Below are positions 56,590-64,000 of a stretch of DNA of 64,000 nucleotides, piece after piece. The notes below the pieces were generated by a model. It saw nothing but the letters and a program-made list of their open reading frames with translations, did not search any database and was not told the origin of the DNA. Source of the DNA: Anodontia alba (Eukaryota > Mollusca > Bivalvia > Lucinida > Lucinidae); assembly GCA_964016985.1 (NCBI GenBank), contig OZ024830.1:58512104-58576103 (forward strand). The letters run 5' to 3'. Numbering within the stretch: the first letter of the stretch is position 1; the number at the start of each line of letters is the position of its first letter. A program made the position numbers and the translations under genes.

Positions 56590-57308
56590 AATGTTTTCAA
56601 TTGGAATCTGATTAAAGGGAAATAACTCCAAAATCAAGAAGGTGAGAGTTGTCATTTTCTTGTATATGACACACCTACTCAATCAGACAACATCTCTACC
56701 AGGTATTATCAAAACATCTCAAAGGGCACTTAAGTTATGGAGTGCACAAGACCTCAAGAATAAGTTTTAGGGGAGATAACCAACAGAGAAAGTAAGCAAG
56801 AGTTGTTATTCATGCATGCAATGCATCTACTCAACATGACCTATATCCCTATCAAATAATATTGTATCCCTGTGAGTTCCAAAGACAATGCCACACAAAA
56901 CATTTTCTCTTTCACTTATATAAGGGACAGTTTTGAGGGTAGATGACTTCATAAGGAAAACAATGAGAGTTGTTCTTATTGCATGCAACATGCCTCCTGG
57001 GCATGATAAACATACCAAATATTATCCAAATAATTCAGTATATATGAGTTACACTGGCATAAGCAGTACTTGTAGAATCTGGTTAAGGTGAAATAACTCC
57101 AAAATCAATATTGTGATAATTGTCTTTCTTGTATGCAACATACCTACTCAATCTGACTAATATCTCTACCATGTCTTATCAAAATATCTCAAAGGGAATT
57201 AAAGTTATGGAGCACACAAGAATGTATCTGCATATGGATGTACGCTGTGCTGGTCGCACTATATCCCTGAACCTATTCATTCAGGACAGAAAAAGAAAAA
57301 GTAAAAAG

Positions 57309-58267
57309 TAGTGTTGGGAATCGGAGAGGAAAATCACTGTCGATTATCGGAAAACTGAAACCGATTGATTATCGATAGTATAATCGAAATCTGTTAGCTC
57401 ACAACAAACAATATACGTGATAGCAGATGGCGTTTTAGTGCCTCCATTTGCTTATGTCTCTGAAATTTCTTATGTAATTCTTGTATAGTTTGCTTAATTC
57501 TTGGCATCAGAGCCATATGTACCACCCAGTTATTCTAGGCATAATACTCAGCAATGTGACCTATGAGTGTGACACAGTATCTATCTCTACTAAAGATAGA
57601 TAAGACTTAGAGAGAGAGAGAGAGAGAGTGAGAGAATGATTCAAATCACTCTAGTATAAGAATAAAAATGCTCTTTACCTCGGGGCCATAAATCTAGATG
57701 TTTTCAATACCTAAAATTGTTTTCATAAACGTTCCTTTTCTGTCAAATTCTCGCTGTTACATTCCAGTTATAGTCAGCAATTGTTCAATGTTGGGTAAAA
57801 TTTCACTTTCGATTTCACTAAAAAGAATGTGGGTGGGGAATACAAATATACTACCTTTATTTGCGTACATCTTTTTGCATAATTTGCAAACAACAGTCGA
57901 CATATCTATTGGATTTATTGACTGGTCCTTCCCTGACCTTTCTGAATCGGAAGAAATCCCATAGACAGGATTTAGTTTTCCCGGGGAAGGGAAAGAGTTC
58001 CTCATCATGGTCGGCAGTACTTTCCGATGCCATGACAGTTCAACAAGTTATCTTGATTGAATGAGTGTAGTCCGATTCCAGTTATTTCCCTTTGAATGAA
58101 ACTACGCGAATCGACCAAAAAGAACCGAAACTCTCCATACATTTACCGGATGTTTTTGACATAACTGCACGTTTTACAATTGATAGTGACAAAATACATA
58201 TCGATTGTTGCCGACTTTGGTCTGAACGATTAGTTTTCGATGTTCAGCAACAATCGGCACAACACTA
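57309..58267 (-). mobile_element. hAT-type element, internally deleted
   Basis: 959 bp with short inverted ends TAGTGTTGGGAATCGG and (inverted) TAGTGTTGTGCCGATTG, flanked by 8-bp direct repeats GTAAAAAG (57301-57308) and GTACAAAG (58268-58275), 7 of 8 identical. An 8-bp duplication is the signature of hAT elements, and the coding remnant below is consistent. Confidence 0.85.
57757..58008 (-). pseudogene. ZBED/hAT transposase N-terminal remnant (BED finger)
   Basis: The 83-codon frame contains STVVCKLCKKMYANKG, the first half of a BED-type zinc finger (C-x2-C with the following aromatic and NKG), then THILFSE where the His pair should lie; only one His is present. BED fingers bind DNA in hAT transposases and ZBED proteins. 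The dimerisation and DDE catalytic regions are absent. The element end lies about 260 bp upstream of the start. Confidence 0.6.
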
Positions 58268-59800
58268 GTACAAAGTCTTTGTCTTTGAAATTAATTGTGG
58301 AGACATAACTAGAAAACAAACATAGCAAGAGTTGTCATTCTTGCACACAACCTGACCTGATATGCCTCTACGAAATCTATTCAAAATACATAAAACCTTA
58401 TGGGAGTTACACAAGATTTCAACAGCAAGAGAGATAACTGTAAAAATAAAGAGTTGTCATTCTTGCAATTGAAACACCTACAGATCCTCATCTATGTCTC
58501 TACCACATATGATAAACATATTTCAAACCATAAAGCAGTTATGGCACCCAAAAGACTTTTGACTTTGAAATTCATTCAGAGGAGATAAACAAGAAAATGA
58601 GCATAGCAAGAATTGTCTCTCTTGCACACAAAACTCCTGCTTGACCTGATATAATTATGTTCCTACTTAAATTATTATCAAACATTATTGAGTTATGGCC
58701 TGCACAAGATTTTGCACAAGATTTTGATTTTGGTGGAGGTAGCCAGAACATCAGTAGAAAAAAATGTTGTCATACTTGCATGTGACACTCCTATTTGACC
58801 TAATACATGTCCCTACCAAAACTTATCAAGTTATCTCAAACAGTATGGGAGTTATGACCTGCACAAGATTTTGGTTTCAGGGTAGATAAGTACATAAAAG
58901 AGAAAATGAGGGCACTCTTGCAGGCAAGGTGCCTACTGGTCCTGATCTATTTCTCAAGCAAATATTATCAAAATATTTTAAACCCAAGAATTTAACTAGA
59001 AAAAGAACAAAGCAGGAGTTGTTTTTCTTACATGTGGCAATTTTGTACATGACCTGTTAAATGTCTCTAAAACAGTATAGGAGTTCTAGCCTGCACAAGA
59101 TTTCACTTCATAAGTGTATAACCAAGAAAGTGAGAGTTGTCCCTCTTGCATGCAACATGCCTACATGTCCTTATCACAAGAATTTGGCTTTGAAGTTTGT
59201 TCAGGGGAAATAACTAGAAGAAAACCAAAGCAAGAGTTGTCTTTATTGTATCTGATACTCCTACTTGACCTGATATATGTCTCAACGAAAGAATATTAGA
59301 TTAATTCAAACAGTATAGGCATTATGACCTGCACAATATTTCAGCTTCAGTGGACATAAGTACGTAATGAAGAAAGTAAGAGTTGTCTCTCTTGCACACA
59401 ACACGCCTACTGGAGCTCATCTATGGCTTTAGCAAATATTATCAAAAAATTTCAAATCATTAAGTTATAGTGCACATAAGAATTTGTCTGAGAAATTTAT
59501 TCAGAGGTGGTAATTAGAAAATTACCAGCAAGTGTCATCTTTCTTGCATGGGACACTCCTGCTTGACCTAATATATGTCCCTACCAAATATTATCAAACT
59601 GTCTCAAACAATGTGGGAGTAATGGGCTGCACAAGAATTTGGCTTCAGAGGACGTAAGTACATAATGAAGAAAGTGAGTTGTCTCACTTGCAGGCAACAT
59701 GCCTACTGGTCCTCCTTTTCATCCCTACCAAATATTATTAAAATATCTCTAAGGGTATCAAAGTATTGATTGAGCACGAGCTCACAAGGATATGTCTATG

Positions 59801-60879
59801 GAAGGTGCCAGTCTGATCACTATATCCCTCAAACTTATTCAGTGTGGAGATAATGAGTACACACAGCTTAAGATCTTGTTGAGAAATAGGAAAAAAATAT
59901 TTGGATACCCTCTTATCTGAAGTACTAATTGAATGTCACAAAGCACAAAATTTGGAAATTCAGAACAGTACTGGTTTATCATAACCTCAGACACAGTTCA
60001 TTACAGAATTTAACAAATGACTTTTTAATAGATTCAAGACATAGTTAGGTTATCCAGAAAGGACATGTGTTTTAACTATGTCTTCCAGAATTTAATTCAA
60101 TAAATTTAGTATGTTTTCAAATAGTAGTTAGCCTTCCCAGTGAGAACATTTATATTAACCTGTACTTCTAGAATTTAACAAGCAATTATAGAGAATTTAT
60201 GTCCCTTGCATTTTAAAAATCTTATACGCCCATGGCAAGTAATAAGATGCAGCATATAAACTGGCTCCTGTATAATTCAGTGCTCTGGATATAAACTGTA
60301 AGTGGAATTACAAAAAAAAAAATAAAAAAAAATTCATTGGGGCATATCTCTGCTGATAGTTTGTGAACTGTAACCTTAGTGTCAAAGCTGGCCCAGAAAT
60401 TAAGGGAGAAGTGACTTCTTCCTCCTGGGAAAATAGGGAGAAGTTTGCTGCTGCTAGGGAGAAATGCTTTCTGACGGAGGACAGACACACCACAGAAGCA
60501 TGGCTATATTATAAGCTCATATCAGCTGATTTGTTTTTCCTATACTTCAATATCGGACCAAACAATAACAAAACAAACATAAACAACCCAAAAAAAAAAA
60601 AAAAATGCTGCAAGAAATTTTTTTGTAAACCTTTAGCTTGCTTAATATTGATTTTATTTTTGTTCTTCAAGGGAGCCAAATCAGAAGACTATTAAAAAAA
60701 AAAAATCAAAAAGAATTATGTATTTATAAAGATTTAATAATGACAACCTTTCCTTGCAAATCTAATAATAGAAGATGTTAAGAAAAAAAAATTGATATCT
60801 TGCCCATATAACCAAAACTTTAGTTATTTGCAATAAAAATACCGGTTATAAAATAAAATTTGCACACTATTACCTCTAA
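59801..60879. other. Repeat-like AT-rich DNA; no gene supported
   Basis: 60000-60190 (AGGTTATCCAGAAAGGACAT.. TTTTAACTATGTC..CCAGAATTTAA) recurs in diverged form at 62430-62850. The 110-codon frame at 60363-60695 has no recognisable domain and ends in low complexity. Confidence 0.45.
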
Positions 60880-61880
60880 ACAATATGCTGCGAAAAGTTT
60901 ACAAAAACTTTCAAAGGGGCATAAATCTGCAAATATTTGGTGCACTGTAACCTCGAAATAACATATGCTGCTCCACATCATCGTGTAAGTATTTATGAAG
61001 TTTCAGCTTGATAGGATGTAAACTGTAGGAGGATTTATCCAAAAACAAAACAATTAATAGAAATTTTCAAAGGGGTTTAACTCTGCTAATATTTGGTGGT
61101 CTGTAACCTTGAAACAATATACGCTGCTCCACATCATGGTCTAACTACAAATCAAGTTTCAGCTTGATAGGATGTATACTATAGGAGGATTTAGTCGGAA
61201 ATGAAAAGTTAACTGAAATTTTCAAAGGGGCATAACTCTGCTAATATTTGGTGGACTGTAACCTCGAAACAATATGAGCTGCTCTACATCATGGTCTAAC
61301 TGTACATGAAGTTTCAGCTTGATTGGATGTAAACTGTAGGAGGATTTAGCCAGAAACGAAAAATTAATAGAAATTTCCAAAGGGGTTTAACTCTGCTAAT
61401 ATTTGGTGGACTGTAACCTCGAAACAATATGCGCTGCTCCACATCATGGTCTAACTACAAATCAAGTTTCAGCTTGATCAAATGTAAACTGTAGGAAGAG
61501 TTAGCGGGAAACGGAGAGCTGCTCTACATCATGGTCTAACTGTACATGAAGTTTCAGCTTGATTGGATGTAAACTGTACGAGGATTTAGCCAGAAACGAA
61601 AAATTAATAGAAATTTTCAAAGGGGCATAACTCTGCTAATATTTGGTGGACTGTAACCTCAAAACAACATGCACTGCTCCACATTATGGTCTAACTATAT
61701 ATGAAGTTTCAGCTTGATCAGATGTAAAATGTAGGAGGAGTTAACCAGAAATGAAAAGTTTACAGAAATTTTCTAAGGGGCATAACTCTGCAAACATTTG
61801 GTGGACTGTAACCTCGAAACAATATGCGCTGTGCCACATCTGGTTTAACTAGTTAGCCAGAAACGAAAAAGTTTATGGAC
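60880..61880 (+). repeat. ~155-bp tandem repeat (AAAGGGGCATAACTCTGC), 6-7 copies
   Basis: Units share GAAATTTTCAAAGGGGCATA, ACTCTGCTAATATTTGGTGG, ACTGTAACCTCGAAACAATA, TGCGCTGCTCCACATCATGG, TCTAACTAC, AAGTTTCAGCTTGATAGGAT and GTAAACTGTAGGAGGATTTA. One unit is partly duplicated at 61510-61580. The array ends with ATGGACGGACGCCATACC, a GGACGGACG terminus similar to that near 13840. Confidence 0.82.
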
Positions 61881-61929
61881 GGACGCCATACCCCGTAACA
61901 TAATACATCCCGTTTTTCAAACTGGCGTA

Positions 61930-63350
61930 TAAAACAGAAATGATTAAGCTCAAAATGCGGAAAAGAAAAGATAAAATTTAATCTCAGGATTTTATCTAAA
62001 TCACATGCATGTCTTCAGACCAGGATAAAAACACCTGTACAGTTTCAAAAAACTCCACTTAAAACTGTAGGAGTTGTGGACACAAGGTATCCACTTCCTA
62101 TACACTTTGATAGTATATGAGCTTGAAAAATGATTAACTTGAAAATGCGGAAAAAGTGGTATCAGTTAATCAGAGGATTATTATGAAAATCAAATGCACA
62201 TCTTCAGACCATGGTGAATACACTTGTATTGTCTCAAAATGATCAGTATAAAACTGTTGGAGGAGTTATGAACACTAGGTACATGCTGTCAGAGGGTGTG
62301 GAACCTCTTTACCACGCACCTTAAACCATGGAAACCTGAATACCGTATGTCCCCTCGCTAAAGTTTCTTCAAAAAATGGGTTGGGTAGAGAGGGTGGACA
62401 ACAGATCTCTTTTAATAGAGATAAAGACGGTTTAATAGGTTACCCAGAAAGGATGTTTGTTTTAACTATGTCCAGAATTTTAAATTTTAGAATTTTAACC
62501 ATTTTAACCACTTTTAGAATTTTAATCACTTTTAGAATTTTAACAAGAAGTTTCAGTATAGTTTTGAATTGTTGGCAGATAGAAGTTTTATCCAATAATT
62601 TTAGTACAATTTTGAATAGTGGTTAGATTACCCATTGAGAACATTTATTTTAACTGCTAAAGTTTTTACAGGATTTAGCAAATGTCTTGTGATAGAGATC
62701 AAGACATTTAGGTTTCCCGGAAAGGACATTTGTTTTTAACCAGAATTTTTAGTACAGTTTTAAGCAGTATTAGGTAGAATTTTAACCCAGTAATTTTATT
62801 TCTTTTTTTTTTTTTTAAATAGTAGATAGGTTACATACTGAGAACACTATTGTTCCATGCCTTTTTGAAGAAAAGAGGGGACATCATTAAGCTTTCCATG
62901 GTTCATGGTGCATGGTATTTGGTGCCTCGTTCCATACCCTCTGACAGTATGTACCTTGTGTCTGTAACTCTTTCTACAGTTTGATGCCAATGGTTTTGAA
63001 ACTATACAGCTGTTTTTATCATGGTATGAAGATGTGCATGTGATTTGGATATAATCCTCAGATTAATTTTACCACTCTCTCAGTGTTTTAAACTTGGTTA
63101 TTTTTTCAGGATCAGATATCAGAGTGTTATATAGGTAGTGGGTACTTTGTGTTTGCAACTCCTCCTTCAGTTTTATACTGATCTTTTTTTTTCAAAATTG
63201 TGCAGGTGTTGTTGTCAGGGTCTGAAGATGTGCATGTGATTTGGATATACTTCACAGATTAATTATCATTTTTTTCCACCTTTTGAACTTAATCATTTTT
63301 TATCATTTCTGCATTTTTACTTACTTGGCAGTCATTTTTCAAGCTCCAAT
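61930..63350. repeat. Large inverted repeat, ~0.4-kb arms
   Basis: Left arm 61930-62340 contains two units with AAATGATTAA..AAAATGCGGAAAA..CTTCAGACC..AAAACTGTAGGAG. Right arm 62880-63350 contains the inverse (GTCTGAAGATGTGCATGTGA, CTCCTTCAGTTTTATACTGA, TTCTGCATTTTTAC). GGTGTGGAACCTC..CCATGG in the left arm pairs with CCATGG..CGTTCCATACC in the right. The spacer (62341-62879) carries copies of the 60000-60190 motif. Confidence 0.75.
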
Positions 63351-63530
63351 ACTATCAAACTGTAATTGGAGGACCTTTAAGAGGCAGGGAACATGAATTC
63401 TGTGAAGTTGCTTGTTTTATTTGCTAAACTGCTTACAGAAATTTAGCAATTTCTTGTATCTGCTTCAGCTTGGCTTGGCTTGGTCTGATGGGAGTACCAC
63501 TGGTGATCAATGCCGTGATCATCAGCCTGG

Positions 63531-63838
63531 CCTCGGTGGCTCAGTTGGATGCGCTGTCCGACTGGAGACCAGGAGGTTGTGGGTTCGACCCCCGCCGAGG
63601 TCGGCAGCATTCTTTCGTGGACATTGATCATGAAATATTTTCTACGGTCATTCTCTCCCTTCCGCTGATTCAAGAAGGGCAGTTGTCAGTTTCTGGCGAA
63701 AGAATGTGCACAATACTGGTTAACCGCTTAAAGGACTAAGCCTGCCCAGTAAACATGTGGTTAGGTAAACTGACCATGCTCGACATGACCCCATTGGGTT
63801 GACTGGGCCATAAAACCTCAACACAAACAAACAGCCAA
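63531..63838 (+). mobile_element. tRNA-derived SINE
   Basis: The head 63531-63600 has a paired acceptor-like stem (CCTCGG / CCGAGG), an A box in TGGCTCAGTTGGATGCG and a B box GGTTCGACC. The unrelated body follows (GGCAGCATTCTTTCG, TGCCCAGTAAACATGTGG) and ends TAAAACCTCAACACAAACAA. It differs from the SINE at 4653. The tail resembles that of 44510-44800, implying a shared LINE partner. Confidence 0.8.
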
Positions 63839-64000
63839 ACACTTAGCAACATGAACATCCACTTATGGATGTTTTGGACTAAATTTGATCCATTAATATA
63901 CAATGGAAACAATTAAAATAACATATATTTGCTCAAAAAGTGGCATTACTTTGGCCAATAAATCCACCCTTACCAGACATGAAAAAAACAACAACAAAAA

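Larger units (their letters stand above)
56590..59800 (+). repeat. ~120-165 bp tandem repeat (GAGTTGTC..GCACAAGATTT)
   Basis: Diverged units share AAGTGAGAGTTGTC, TTCTTGCATGCAACATGCC, TACTGGTCCTGATCTATG, CCTACCAAATATTATCAAA, TATCTCAAA, GGGAGTTATGGCCTGCACAAG and ATTTTGGCTTCAGGGGAGATAA. GTTGTC landmarks fall about every 105-168 bp. A hAT relic interrupts the array at 57309-58267. Small ORFs inside are by-products. Confidence 0.75.

Noticed and set aside
60363..60695. 110-codon frame with KGEVTSSSWENREKFAAARE
   Set aside because: No recognisable domain, ends in low complexity, and lies in repeat-like DNA; could be transcribed but there is no support here.
1..64000. Endogenous virus or LTR retrotransposon
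   Set aside because: No long direct terminal repeats, gag/protease/integrase motifs or capsid-like frames were seen; all reverse transcriptase remnants are LINE-type.

Overview
This is an animal (metazoan) genomic window that is almost entirely repetitive DNA. It is AT-rich, with long homopolymers and microsatellites, short candidate exons with GT-AG borders, no operons and no bacterial-type gene packing. The mix of non-LTR retrotransposons, mariner, Tc1, pogo/Tigger and hAT elements, tRNA-derived SINEs, palindromic MITEs and Helitron-like elements built on tandem repeats is what I would expect from a marine invertebrate, most probably a bivalve mollusc. That placement is inference from repeat style; no marker gene proves it. 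Only two short segments look like host coding sequence: a RecQ-type helicase exon (minus strand, 1520-1676) and a small candidate exon (plus strand, 51278-51370).

Layout. 0-7.6 kb: palindromic MITEs, an isolated helicase exon, two tandem-repeat blocks, and the first copies of the window's main MITE family (called CGAAAAC here), one of them interrupted by a tRNA-derived SINE. 7.9-9.1 kb: a decayed mariner. 9.8-10.8 kb: a Tigger-like MITE and a large palindrome. 11.0-13.9 kb: a Helitron-like element made of about 17 monomers of ~145 bp, each carrying an inverted pair of CAAGATGGCGGCC-like motifs. 14.2-17.0 kb: one dead LINE on the minus strand pierced by four CGAAAAC MITEs. 18-24 kb: AT-rich DNA with small duplications and hairpins. 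24.7-35.6 kb: a region bounded by a perfect 30-bp inverted repeat of Tc1 type. Inside it are a 3-kb satellite, a second LINE, duplicated blocks, a dimeric tRNA-like repeat, more MITEs, an inverted satellite fragment and a frameshifted Tc1 transposase. 36.8-39.3 kb: an 83-bp satellite with higher-order structure. 39.4-40.7 kb: a nearly intact mariner with a single nonsense codon. 41-44 kb: Tigger-like MITEs and microsatellites. 45.0-47.9 kb: a ~190-bp tandem array with poly-C tracts, invaded by MITEs. 48.5-50.1 kb: a mariner inside a short AT-rich satellite. 51-54.4 kb: hairpins, a Tigger-like MITE with a duplicated end, and a third LINE fragment. 56.6-63.4 kb: tandem arrays, a hAT relic with 8-bp target duplications, and a ~0.4-kb-arm inverted repeat. 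The window ends with a tRNA-derived SINE.

The sequences do not form a pathway; they interact as nested insertions. Several nestings are clean enough to give target-site duplications and relative ages: SINE in MITE, MITEs in LINE, mariner in satellite, mariner in a duplicated host segment, hAT in satellite, MITE in satellite. No intact transposase or reverse transcriptase is present. The two most unusual items are a palindromic hybrid MITE sitting exactly on a LINE deletion breakpoint, and the 10.9-kb interval bounded by perfect Tc1-type termini.
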